Shown one piece after another: positions 28,002-36,226 of a stretch of 64,000 nucleotides of DNA. A program made the translations under genes and the position numbers. The DNA comes from Neptunomonas qingdaonensis (GTDB lineage: Bacteria > Pseudomonadota > Gammaproteobacteria > Pseudomonadales > Balneatricaceae). The notes beneath the pieces are model-generated. The model saw nothing but the letters and a program-made list of their open reading frames with translations, had not been told where the DNA came from and did no database searches. Each line of letters begins with the position of its first letter. Position 1 is the stretch's first letter. Where the stretch lies: positions 186,001 to 250,000 of the forward strand of contig NZ_FOOU01000003.1 of the NCBI RefSeq assembly GCF_900113275.1, given 5' to 3'.

Positions 28002-28535
28002 CTACATGGCTGCAAGACGAAAGAGGGCAATTTTATTGATCTCTTTTAAGGCTCTTGAGAATTCCTGTTCTTCATTGTTTTGAATACGTTCTTCAAACGC
28101 CGCTAATATTTGCTGGCGGTTGCTGCCTTTGACGGCCATGATGAAGGGGAATCTGAATTTAGCTTTGTAGGCATCATTTAAGGACGTAAAGCGTGCGAAC
28201 TCTTCAGCGCTGCATTCGCTGATACCAGCGCCAGACTGCTCTGAAGTAGAGGCTGCAGTCAATTTTCCTGCAACAGCTGCTTTGCCCGCTAAATCCGGAT
28301 GAGCATTGATTAATGCTAGTTGGCTTGCTTTATCCGCGTTAAGTAAGGTGCTTGCCATGAGCTGATGTAGCCGCGCAATGGAGTCGTACTCAGCCGTTAT
28401 GCCGTTATCAAATGCCTGTTCTGCTACCCAGGCGGAGTGCTCATAAATATCAGCAAAGGTGTCGATAAAAGTGTCACGCGTCATCTGGCTGGGTGTGCAA
28501 TGCTGGAATGTCATTGTCTTATCGTTAGGGCTCAT
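28002..28535 (-). CDS. uraD: OHCU decarboxylase
   Basis: 177 residues. UraD converts 2-oxo-4-hydroxy-4-carboxy-5-ureidoimidazoline into S-allantoin. Family motifs seen are 'YEHSAWVAEQAF', the catalytic-His segment 'LINAHPDLAGKAAVAG' and 'KFRFPFIMAVKG'. The start is uncertain: the ATG at 28535 lies inside an imperfect 12-13-bp tandem repeat, and the ATG at 28514 (MTFQHC) would also give a full domain. It lies between puuE (upstream) and alc. Confidence 0.92.
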   Translation of the reverse strand: MSPNDKTMTFQHCTPSQMTRDTFIDTFADIYEHSAWVAEQAFDNGITAEYDSIARLHQLMASTLLNADKASQLALINAHPDLAGKAAVAGKLTAASTSEQSGAGISECSAEEFARFTSLNDAYKAKFRFPFIMAVKGSNRQQILAAFEERIQNNEEQEFSRALKEINKIALFRLAAM

Positions 28536-28570
28536 CTTTAGGCTCTTTTTTAGGCTGATCTTTAAAGCTC
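28534..28570. repeat. Imperfect tandem repeat at the puuE/uraD junction
   Basis: Three units of 12, 12 and 13 bp (ATCTTTAGGCTC, TTTTTTAGGCTG, ATCTTTAAAGCTC), with a looser fourth on the right and a partial one reaching into uraD. The array spans the puuE stop (28562) and the uraD start. Confidence 0.75.
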
Positions 28571-29479
28571 GGCTTTAAACGGGTGGGTTGTATACCAGTG
28601 CCTGGCGATATCGATACGCCGTGTAAACCAAACCCGTTCATGGCTATGCGCGTATTCGATGAAACGTGTCAGCGCCTGAATACGCGCAGGTCGGCCGATA
28701 AGGCGACAATGTAAACCAATCGAAAGCATTTTGGGTGCAAGTTCGCCTTCCTCATACAGCACATCAAAGCTGTCTTTCAGGTATTGATAGAACTGTTCGC
28801 CACTGTTAAAGCCTTGCACAGTGGCAAAACGCATATCGTTAGTGTCCAGCGTATAAGGAATCACCAGGTGGCCTTTGCCTTGGTTGTTTAGCCAATACGG
28901 AAGGTCGTCATCATAGGCATCGGAGTCGTATAAGAAGCCACCTTCTTCCATCACTAAGTCGCGCGTGTTAATGCTATTGCGGCCTGTGTACCAACCCAGC
29001 GGGCGTTCGCCGGTCACTTGCTTAATGATGTCGATTGCTTTGTGCAGGTCGTCACGTTCCGCATCTTTACTAACGTTTTGGTAATCAATCCAGCGATAAG
29101 CGTGACTGCAAATCTCATGGCCTGCTTTAACCATTGCTTTTGCGACATCAGGATTGCGCTCGAACGCCATGGCAACGGCAAAAACAGTCAGTGGGATATC
29201 ATGTTTTTCAAAGAGTTTTAAAATTCGCCACACGCCGACGCGACTACCGTATTCATAACAGGACTCCATGCTCATGTTACGCGCGTTGGGGAGCGGTTGT
29301 GCGCCCGGCATTTCTGATAAAAAAGCTTCAGATTCGCTGTCGCCATGCAGAATGCAACGCTCACCACCTTCCTCGTAGTTAAGTACAAACGATAAGGCTA
29401 TTTTTGCATTGTTCGGCCAATGAGGGTGCGGAGGGGTTGCGCCGTATCCGATGAGGTCACGTGGGTAATGATTGCTCAT
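28562..29479 (-). CDS. puuE: PuuE-type allantoinase (polysaccharide deacetylase fold)
   Basis: About 305 residues of the NodB/PuuE family. Marks are 'DLIGYGATPPHPHWP', 'NYEEGGERCILHGDSESEAF', the metal-type helix 'GHEICSHAYRW' and 'MLSIGLHCRLIGRPAR'. PuuE hydrolyses allantoin to allantoate without the classical amidohydrolase metal centre. The ATG at 29479 is chosen because AAGGAGG lies 9 nt upstream; a longer in-frame start at 29521 has none. It is the first gene of the minus-strand operon and diverges from hiuH. Confidence 0.93.
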   Translation of the reverse strand: MSNHYPRDLIGYGATPPHPHWPNNAKIALSFVLNYEEGGERCILHGDSESEAFLSEMPGAQPLPNARNMSMESCYEYGSRVGVWRILKLFEKHDIPLTVFAVAMAFERNPDVAKAMVKAGHEICSHAYRWIDYQNVSKDAERDDLHKAIDIIKQVTGERPLGWYTGRNSINTRDLVMEEGGFLYDSDAYDDDLPYWLNNQGKGHLVIPYTLDTNDMRFATVQGFNSGEQFYQYLKDSFDVLYEEGELAPKMLSIGLHCRLIGRPARIQALTRFIEYAHSHERVWFTRRIDIARHWYTTHPFKAEL

Positions 29480-29576
29480 AATGGCTGCCTCCTTGTTCGT
29501 GGCGGGTGTAAAGATACGCACTAGTGCATGGCTGAGACCATTAATCGAATACTATTAATAAAAAAAGTGATAATTA

Positions 29577-29632
29577 ATTGTATACAATCATTTTTTGTTT
29601 TAATCAATAAGCTTACATTACTAATGTATACA
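29577..29632. promoter_or_regulatory. Pair of TGTATACA operator-like palindromes
   Basis: ATTGTATACAAT (perfect 12-bp palindrome, 29577-29588) and a second TGTATACA at 29625-29632 lie 46 bp apart in the divergent puuE/hiuH region. Palindromes of this form are typical for GntR-family (FCD) regulators. No regulator gene for them is in the window. Confidence 0.55.
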
Positions 29633-29706
29633 GAATCATATTTGGAATGTATTTTTGTTTTTATTGATAAATCGGAGGAAGGTGTTTCGCACCTTATATT
29701 AAGACC

Positions 29707-30060
29707 ATGGGGTATTTATCGACGCATGTTCTAGATTCAGCGCAGGGGCGTCCTGGAAAAGACATTCGGGTGGATCTGTTTGCGGTGGCTGACCAACAGC
29801 GTACCTTACTTAAAACGGTTTACACCAATGATGACGGACGTTGTGATGAACCGCTGCTTGAAAAAGATGATTTTAAGAAGGGGGTTTATGAGTTGGTTTT
29901 TCACACGACAGATTACTTCAGATCACAAGGAGTAGATCTGCCCGATCCTGCATTTCTGGGCGAGGTGGTGATACGTTTTGGTGTGGCTTCTGCAAATGAG
30001 CACTATCATGTCCCGCTATTAATCGCACCCTATAGCTATTCTACCTACCGGGGAAGCTAA
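29707..30060 (+). CDS. hiuH: 5-hydroxyisourate hydrolase (transthyretin-like)
   Basis: 117 residues. It ends with the diagnostic 'YSTYRGS' and contains 'LSTHVLDSAQGRPG' near the N-terminus and 'HYHVPLLIAPYSYSTYRGS'; the His/Arg/Ser catalytic residues of HiuH fall in these blocks. It hydrolyses 5-hydroxyisourate, the PuuD product, to OHCU, the UraD substrate. It is divergent from puuE and thus completes the urate pathway in this locus. Confidence 0.95.
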   Translation: MGYLSTHVLDSAQGRPGKDIRVDLFAVADQQRTLLKTVYTNDDGRCDEPLLEKDDFKKGVYELVFHTTDYFRSQGVDLPDPAFLGEVVIRFGVASANEHYHVPLLIAPYSYSTYRGS

Positions 30061-30107
30061 CGGCGCTTACTCATGGTTCATGTTGAAATCGCTGAATAAT
30101 AGCTCAT

Positions 30108-30146
30108 GTAGATGGTTCCGGTAGATGGTCCGGGTAAATGGCTCAG
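30108..30146. repeat. Tandem repeat, 3 x 13 bp, after hiuH
   Basis: GTAGATGGTTCCG, GTAGATGGTCCGG and GTAAATGGCTCAG follow head to tail, beginning 48 bp after the hiuH stop. The rest of the 216-bp spacer to the next gene holds nothing recognised. Confidence 0.8.
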
Positions 30147-30276
30147 GCCGCTAAGTATCCAGATAAAAGTCAAGTTAAGCGAAGAAGCCTTAGGTGAAAT
30201 AGTTGGTGTTAGTTAAAAGCTAAGAGCTGGTTTTTCGCTAAAAACGGCCCCCATAAAAGCTTTTAATAATAAGCAG

Positions 30277-30630
30277 TTAAAGCAGAACCTGACGAGTTTC
30301 TTTATGGAATTTAAGTATCTGGCGCTCTACTTTGGGATCCGTCATCTGCGCAGGGCCGCAGGCATTCGGGCAGGGTAGACTCGGAGTTGTGCCAAACAGT
30401 CTGCAAATTAAGGGACGCTCGTCGTAGACTTCGCAGCCATGCTCACCCAGATACGGGCAGTTTAATTCGGCCCAGGCTTCATCATGCTCAGCATCGCTTT
30501 TCATGGGTAAGCGGGACACTTCTTCAGACGAGGCGGTAACCGGCCCACAGCAATCGTGGCAGCCTGGTTTGCAGGCAAATGACGGAATGGCTTCACGGAA
30601 AATCTTAATTTTTTGGCTATTCTTTGTCAT
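30277..30630 (-). CDS. YkgJ-family cysteine-cluster protein
   Basis: 117 residues with the metal-binding pattern of the family: 'FACKPGCHDCCGPV' near the N-terminus, then 'CPYLGEHGCEVYDERPLICR' and 'CPNAC'. The cysteines should hold a zinc or iron-sulfur site. Homologues are small cytoplasmic proteins of unknown function; some are linked to Fe-S or oxygenase chemistry. It lies 43 nt after the ABC exporter gene on the same strand and may be co-transcribed with it. Confidence 0.8.
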   Translation of the reverse strand: MTKNSQKIKIFREAIPSFACKPGCHDCCGPVTASSEEVSRLPMKSDAEHDEAWAELNCPYLGEHGCEVYDERPLICRLFGTTPSLPCPNACGPAQMTDPKVERQILKFHKETRQVLL

Positions 30631-30673
30631 CTGTTGGTCTTGTTCCTATTGCCTTTAATTAACGCGTATTTTA

Positions 30674-32419
30674 CTACTCTTCAAACTGTCGTGCTGCTAA
30701 TTTTGCATAAAGTTCCGATTGCACTAATAAGTCTGCATGGGTGCCTTGTGCTACGACCTGACCCTCGTCCATTACGGCAATGTTATCGGCATGAATAATG
30801 GTCGATAAACGGTGGGCAATAATGACGGTCGTGCGGTTTTGCATTAAATTGCTTAACGCCTTTTGGATAGCGCCTTCACTTTCAGAATCGAGTGCGCTGG
30901 TGGCCTCATCCAGCAGTAAAATCCGTGGGTTATTCAGGATAGCGCGGGCGATGGTAATACGCTGTTTTTGCCCACCCGATAAGCGCACACCTTTTTCTCC
31001 CAAATCGCTATAGTATTGCTCGGGTAATTGCTGGATGAAGTCGTGGATGTGGGCGGCTTTCGCGGCGGCGATTACGTCTGCTTCAGAGGCATTTTGTTTG
31101 CCGTAGCGGATGTTTTCCAGCACATTGCTGGTAAACAAAGCGGGCTGCTGTGCGACCACCGCCATTTGCTGGCGCAGCTGGTGTGGATCGAGTTGGCGAA
31201 GGTCGGTCGTATCAAAACAGATTTGCCCAAGGCTTGGATCATAAAAACGCAGCAGCAGTTCGAATACTGTCGATTTACCGGCGCCTGATGGTCCGACCAA
31301 TGCGGTTACTTTTCCTTCCGGTATGCTTAGATTGAAGTCCGATAAAGCGGCTTTGTCAGGCCGGGAAGGGTAGTTGAAGGTGACCTGTTTCAACTCCAGG
31401 CTGGCTTTTAAACGGCTGGCATCCTCAGGGTTTTCTGGCGCTTCTATTTCATTTCTCGCATACAATAATTCCATCAGGCGCTCTGTTGCGCCGACAGCCC
31501 TTTGCAGTTCGCCATAAACTTCGGATAAGGTGCCTGTACCCATGGCGACAATCAGCGCATAAAAAACGAAAGCGCCTAACTCGCCACCGGTCATCACACC
31601 GGTAATTACATCGTATCCGCCTACCCACAGCATGCCGGAGAGTGCGCCGAACACCAATAAAATGACAGTTGCCATTAACAGGGCACGTTGGCTAATACGA
31701 TGCCGCGCAATACTAAAAGCCTTATCGACTTCTTTGGCAAAGCTGACGCTTTCGTAGCTTTCCTGGTTATAGCTTTGCACGGTTTTTATTTGTTGAATCG
31801 CTTCACCAGCATAAGTACCCACATCGGCAATCGAGTCCTGGCTCTTTCTGGCAAGCTGCCTGACGCGACGGCCAAACAATAATATCGGTAATAAAATCAG
31901 GGGGACACCCGCTACGATAATCAGGCTTAGCTTTACATTGGTAATAAACAGCATTACCAAAGCGCCGCTGGTGGTCACTATGCTTCGCAGTGCCATTGAA
32001 AAAGAACTACCGATAATGGACTGCAGCAGCGTCGTATCGGTGGTGAGGCGCGACATGATTTCGCCGCTGCGGTTCTTTTCAAAGTAGCTCGTGTGTAAAT
32101 TGATGATGTTATCAAACACGGCTTGGCGGATATCCGCCGTTACGCGTTCGCCCAGCCACGACACGAGATAGAAGCGAATAAAGGTGCCGCCTGCCATTAA
32201 TAAAGACATGCCAATTAAAATGAAAATCGAATGGTTTAATTGCTCGATTGAACCAGCAATAAAGCCGTTATCAATGACAAGTTTCACACCCTGGCCAATC
32301 GCCAGCGTCACCCCAGCGGTACACAAGAGGGCGATCATGGCGCCTATCCAGTACTTACGGTAGGGCCGCATGAATTGAATAAGTTGTATTAAAGTTGAGA
32401 ACTTTTTAACAGGATTCAA
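30674..32419 (-). CDS. ABC exporter half-transporter (MsbA/multidrug type)
   Basis: 581 residues: six membrane helices (residues ~20-310) fused to an ATPase domain. The nucleotide-binding motifs are Walker A 'GPSGAGKST', Q-loop 'VAQQPALF', signature 'LSGGQKQR', Walker B 'ILLLDEATSALD' and the switch His in 'IIAHRLST'. The family includes MsbA and BmrA-like exporters (ABCB type) that work as homodimers in the inner membrane. The substrate (lipid, drug or peptide) cannot be told. Without a leader peptidase domain it is not a typical bacteriocin exporter. Confidence 0.92.
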   Translation of the reverse strand: MNPVKKFSTLIQLIQFMRPYRKYWIGAMIALLCTAGVTLAIGQGVKLVIDNGFIAGSIEQLNHSIFILIGMSLLMAGGTFIRFYLVSWLGERVTADIRQAVFDNIINLHTSYFEKNRSGEIMSRLTTDTTLLQSIIGSSFSMALRSIVTTSGALVMLFITNVKLSLIIVAGVPLILLPILLFGRRVRQLARKSQDSIADVGTYAGEAIQQIKTVQSYNQESYESVSFAKEVDKAFSIARHRISQRALLMATVILLVFGALSGMLWVGGYDVITGVMTGGELGAFVFYALIVAMGTGTLSEVYGELQRAVGATERLMELLYARNEIEAPENPEDASRLKASLELKQVTFNYPSRPDKAALSDFNLSIPEGKVTALVGPSGAGKSTVFELLLRFYDPSLGQICFDTTDLRQLDPHQLRQQMAVVAQQPALFTSNVLENIRYGKQNASEADVIAAAKAAHIHDFIQQLPEQYYSDLGEKGVRLSGGQKQRITIARAILNNPRILLLDEATSALDSESEGAIQKALSNLMQNRTTVIIAHRLSTIIHADNIAVMDEGQVVAQGTHADLLVQSELYAKLAARQFEE

Positions 32420-32476
32420 AGCAGTTCCTTATCGCAGTATTGATGTTTAGTTTGGTATGGTTATTGGTACTGTGAA

Positions 32477-32929
32477 TCAGAGTTCCTTTGATCCCGTGCG
32501 TGTCGATGATAATAAGATATTTGTTTCAGAGTTTGAAATACCTTCCAGGGCACGTATTCTGCCCAAAACTTTATCAAATGCCTCTAAGCTTTGCGTTTGT
32601 ATCTCAAGAACCAGATCCCATTTTCCGTTGGTGGAGTGAATCGCTCTCACACTGGGTTCAGTCAGTAACTTATTACGCACTTTTGTCGAAGAGTTTCCAT
32701 CCAGACCGATGCACATAAGCGCTCTGACAAGCGATAAGGATTTATCATTCGCACTATTCACCAGGACGGTATATCCGGTAATAACCCCATTTTTTTCCAG
32801 ACGGTTCATTCTGTTTTGTACCGTCGCCCGGGATGTCCCTATCTCTTTAGCGAGGTTTGCCACGGGAGATCTGGCATTCGCACGCAGTAAACCAATAATC
32901 TGCCTGTCTATGTAGTCTAATTCTGTCAT
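32477..32929 (-). CDS. Lrp/AsnC-family transcriptional regulator
   Basis: 150 residues. The N-terminal helix-turn-helix reads 'LDYIDRQIIGLLRANARSPV' and 'IGTSRATVQNRMNRLEKNGV'; the C-terminal RAM (ligand/oligomer) domain covers about 65-145. These proteins respond to amino acids. It is divergent from the CtlX-type arginine/citrulline hydrolase gene (214 bp apart), which is its most likely target. Confidence 0.92.
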   Translation of the reverse strand: MTELDYIDRQIIGLLRANARSPVANLAKEIGTSRATVQNRMNRLEKNGVITGYTVLVNSANDKSLSLVRALMCIGLDGNSSTKVRNKLLTEPSVRAIHSTNGKWDLVLEIQTQSLEAFDKVLGRIRALEGISNSETNILLSSTRTGSKEL

Positions 32930-33143
32930 TTAGTAACCAGTACTTATCAAATAGTCATAATTATGTAAATTTAGTTAAATATTATCACTTATTTATAGCA
33001 AGTATTCTGGCAATAATATCGTCTCCTCTTTTGAAAGAGCCAGATTATGCATAAAAATGAGAATGCATTCATGGGTCACTTCTTTTATAAAACATAATTG
33101 AGCAGAACTAGCTTCAGTCTCATCGCATAAGGTTATTATATAA

Positions 33144-34094
33144 ATGACTGCCTTAAAAAATGCTCAACCCCGGTTTTCAGTACAGTCTCCTCGCGCTGTC
33201 GTTATGATCAGGCCTCAGTACTTTCATCCAAACCCAGATACTGCGGTTGATAATGCTTATCAAAAACAGGCGCCTAATGAAAATCCTGAAGAAACAGCAA
33301 AACGGGCATCTTCAGAAGTCGATCGTGTTGCTGAAGTACTCAGAGAAAAACAAATAAGAGTTCATTTGTTTGAAGATACAAGGAATCAAACACCGGACTC
33401 CGTATTTCCCAATAACTGGTTTTCTACTCACTCTGGTGGCCATATTGCGATTTACCCGATGTTTTCCGCCAATCGTCGTAAGGAGCGGCGCCAGGATATT
33501 ATCGACATGCTTAAAGCAGAGTATCACGTTCAAGATATTATGGATTACTCAGGTTTAGAATTTGATGATTTGTATTTAGAGGGGACCGGCGCCATGGTAT
33601 TGGATCATATTGAACGAGTCGCCTATACGGCTCAATCGAATCGGGCTAATCCCATTGCTCTGGAGCGTTTTTGTGCACATTTTAATTATGAGCCGATGGC
33701 ATTTGAAACCAGAGATGAGAGTGGCAGTGCTGTATATCATACGAATGTAATGATGAGTATAGGCTCAGAGTTTGCTGTGGTGGGTACTGAATTAATCATT
33801 AACCGAAAACGCCGTGATGAAGTAGTCAATCGATTACAATCGACAGGCCGTGAAGTTATTGAGCTTTCTAATCATCAAATTGGTCTGTTTGCAGGAAATG
33901 TTCTTGAATTGTCCTCTCCTGATGGTCGGTTACTGGCATTATCCCGCACTGCATACGATGCGTTAACTGGCATGCAACGCACGCTATTAGAGCGCCATAT
34001 AGAGTTTGTGGTGTTAGATATACCGACCATTGAATTGGCAGGCGGATCAATTCGCTGCATGTTAGCCGGCATTCATTTAGCCAGAAGGTCTTGA
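33144..34094 (+). CDS. ctlX: Amidinotransferase-fold hydrolase, CtlX type
   Basis: 316 residues of the guanidino-group-modifying superfamily, close to the 'citrulline utilisation hydrolase' CtlX group. Visible are 'ARAVVMIRP'-like N-terminal sequence ('RAVVMIRPQYF'), 'DSVFPNNWFSTHSGGHIAIY' with the substrate-site Asp/Asn, 'DLYLEGTGAMVLDHI' and the catalytic Cys near the C-terminus in 'GGSIRCMLAGIH'. It should cleave citrulline or a related ureido or guanidino substrate, releasing ornithine and ammonia. It is divergent from an Lrp regulator, consistent with amino-acid-controlled expression. Dimethylargininase activity is a possible alternative. Confidence 0.88.
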   Translation: MTALKNAQPRFSVQSPRAVVMIRPQYFHPNPDTAVDNAYQKQAPNENPEETAKRASSEVDRVAEVLREKQIRVHLFEDTRNQTPDSVFPNNWFSTHSGGHIAIYPMFSANRRKERRQDIIDMLKAEYHVQDIMDYSGLEFDDLYLEGTGAMVLDHIERVAYTAQSNRANPIALERFCAHFNYEPMAFETRDESGSAVYHTNVMMSIGSEFAVVGTELIINRKRRDEVVNRLQSTGREVIELSNHQIGLFAGNVLELSSPDGRLLALSRTAYDALTGMQRTLLERHIEFVVLDIPTIELAGGSIRCMLAGIHLARRS

Positions 34095-34210
34095 GGTCCT
34101 TTTCCCGAAAAATTACCCGATGTGTAAATGTTTTATAGTATCGGTCTATCTGAAGTAGCCTGGAACTCAACGTGAGCCTGGCTGCTTCTTAGGAATATCC
34201 GAGGGGTATT

Positions 34211-35104
34211 TTAACCTTGAAACCATTCAGCCAGTCTTGTTGATAACCTTCTTGCGGCAGACTCAGATGGCTCTGACTTGCGTACTAATGCGGACCAGCC
34301 AAGATCAAGTTTGTCTTTGCCTACCTGAATAACGGAAACATTTTTGTTTTTAATAGCAGATTGAACCGCCCAGCGTGACAGGATACTCACACCAAATCCT
34401 GCCGCTATCAGCTCGACAATGGCGTCGGTTACCTCAACGACCGTCACCAAATGAGGAACGCTTCCGGAAGGACGAATAAAACGTTCATACTCAAAGCCCG
34501 GTTGGGCTGACTTGCTATAGGTCAGGTATTGCTCGCTCTCTAAATCGCTTGCTTGAATAAATGCTTTGGCTGCCAGTTTATGGGTTAAGTGAGTGACTAA
34601 TACAAGTTCATCCTGAAATACCGGAATGGAGTCGATGCCCGGGACGATTAAATGTCCGGGCGCTAACACCACATCAACCGTTCCATCCTGAAGGTTTTTT
34701 AAAGGGTTTTGAGTCGCTGAAGCAACCAGCTCTAATTGGATTCCGGGTTCTTTTTTAGTCATGGTTTTTAAAAAAGAAGGTAACCAGTGATAGCAGCTAT
34801 AAGCGGCGACACCAAAACGCACGACGCTAACCTGGTTATCAGCCTTCTGTTGAAAATCAAATTCAGCACGTTGCAGGGCGGGGATAATCTGATTCGCCGT
34901 TTGTGTCATAGCGCGGCCAGCCGAGGTTTCTTTAAGCTTGCGTCCCTCTCGCTCAAATAATAAACCACCCAAGCGTCTTTCTGCTTCCCCGAGTCGATGG
35001 CTCAATGCAGACTGTGTTATTCCCAGCACGTGTGCGGCTTGTCTTAAGGTGCCTGATTCGTTAATGGCTTTGAGCATTTCCCAATGTCTGATATCTAATC
35101 TCAT
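34211..35104 (-). CDS. LysR-family transcriptional regulator (MetR-like)
   Basis: 297 residues. Helix-turn-helix 'LKAINESGTLRQAAHVLGIT' and 'SALSHRLGEAERRLGGLLF' at the N-terminus; a periplasmic-binding-type effector domain follows. The layout and 'HVLGITQSALSHR' resemble MetR. The ATG at 35104 is preferred: GAGG lies about 8 nt upstream, overlapping an alternative in-frame GTG at 35119. It is divergent from an EamA exporter 188 bp away, which may be its target; if MetR-like, the ligand could be homocysteine. Confidence 0.88.
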   Translation of the reverse strand: MRLDIRHWEMLKAINESGTLRQAAHVLGITQSALSHRLGEAERRLGGLLFEREGRKLKETSAGRAMTQTANQIIPALQRAEFDFQQKADNQVSVVRFGVAAYSCYHWLPSFLKTMTKKEPGIQLELVASATQNPLKNLQDGTVDVVLAPGHLIVPGIDSIPVFQDELVLVTHLTHKLAAKAFIQASDLESEQYLTYSKSAQPGFEYERFIRPSGSVPHLVTVVEVTDAIVELIAAGFGVSILSRWAVQSAIKNKNVSVIQVGKDKLDLGWSALVRKSEPSESAARRLSTRLAEWFQG

Positions 35105-35243
35105 GCCGTTACCTCGCACCTTAATTTAATAGCGTTATGTCACTTCAGCCTCATGAGCCAGCACTCAATCGCTTCTTTTTATATGCATGATATTAATCAA
35201 TATCGAGAATTATTCATTATTTTTCTAATCAGATGATGGTTAT

Positions 35244-35277
35244 TCTCCCTGCATAACTAGTCTCCCTGCATAATTAG
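35244..35277. repeat. Direct duplication, 2 x 17 bp, upstream of the EamA gene
   Basis: TCTCCCTGCATAACTAG followed at once by TCTCCCTGCATAATTAG (one mismatch), 15 bp before the GTG start of the exporter gene. It probably duplicates part of the promoter or leader. Confidence 0.9.
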
Positions 35278-35292
35278 AGCAATGGTATCGAC

Positions 35293-36204
35293 GTGAGCAC
35301 TACATTAATTATCAAATCAGGCAACAAACCAATAATCAATGGCCAGCATTTTGTACTCATGGCCGCTTTCTTTTACGGGCTAAACCCATTTTTTGCACAG
35401 CTATTATTTAAAGAAGGTTTTACTGCAGAGATGGTGAGTTTGTACCGGTTTATTTTGCCGGCACTATTTTTTACGTTTTTCCTGCGTACGCCACAAGCCC
35501 ACTGGTCTGAGGCTTTTCGGACGCTGCTATTAGGTATCGCCAGTGGTATTTCTATTTTTGGCTATTTTCATGCGCTAGACACCTTGCCCGCTGCTACCGC
35601 CATCCTGATCTATTACACTTACCCTGTTTTCAGCGTATTGATTGGCTGGGCTGTTTTTAAACGTAGGCCTACACAAAATGCCTGGGTAGCTGCGGCGCTG
35701 ATTGCTATTGCTGCGTCATTAACAGTCAGGCCCGAAACGCTTTCTGCAGACTTGTTACTCTCGGTTGTTGGCTGTTTTTTAGCGCCCTTAATGGTCGCTA
35801 CTCAGGTTCAGTACCTGTCTAATCCAAGAAGACCTATTCCAACCATGAATAGAATGGCCTGGATAACGAGCGGTCATATTATTGTTCTCCTGCCTATAGC
35901 AATATGGAGTGCGCCGGTGCAGGTGCTGCCGGTTTCACTCACGGGTGCATTATCAATATTAGGCATCGCCTTACTGGCGGCGGCCATTCCTCAGATACTG
36001 TTTATGCTGGGTGCACCAAGATCATCTGTGGATAAAAATGCATTGATGGGGTCACTCGAATTCGTCGTTGCTTTGTTAACCGGCGCGGTTTTATTAGGTG
36101 AAAATATAGACCGATTGGAAATGGCCGCTATGCTCTTGATTGTCTTGGCCTTGTTTATTAAACAAGTAGAAAACAAACCCGCAGCGGCGGTAGTGGTTGG
36201 ATGA
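35293..36204 (+). CDS. DMT-superfamily EamA transporter
   Basis: 303 residues with ten predicted membrane helices in two EamA repeats: first repeat about 15-145 ('FALDTLPAATAILIYYTYPV'-like block, here 'HALDTLPAATAILIYYTYPV'), second about 155-290. Members export amino acids or other metabolites. The start is GTG at 35293; no upstream ATG is in frame, and the ATG at 35282 runs into a stop. It is divergent from a MetR-like regulator, so a sulfur amino acid is a reasonable but unproven substrate. Confidence 0.85.
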   Translation: MSTTLIIKSGNKPIINGQHFVLMAAFFYGLNPFFAQLLFKEGFTAEMVSLYRFILPALFFTFFLRTPQAHWSEAFRTLLLGIASGISIFGYFHALDTLPAATAILIYYTYPVFSVLIGWAVFKRRPTQNAWVAAALIAIAASLTVRPETLSADLLLSVVGCFLAPLMVATQVQYLSNPRRPIPTMNRMAWITSGHIIVLLPIAIWSAPVQVLPVSLTGALSILGIALLAAAIPQILFMLGAPRSSVDKNALMGSLEFVVALLTGAVLLGENIDRLEMAAMLLIVLALFIKQVENKPAAAVVVG

Positions 36205-36226
36205 GGTGATTTACAATGATTTCTCT

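Noticed and set aside
30674-32419. ABC exporter as the QhpF partner of the amine dehydrogenase
   Set aside because: It is 25 kb away, grouped with a YkgJ gene, and has ordinary MsbA-type features; nothing links it to qhpC export.
34150-34190. Terminator after the MetR-like gene
   Set aside because: The stem is imperfect and no T-run follows in either direction.
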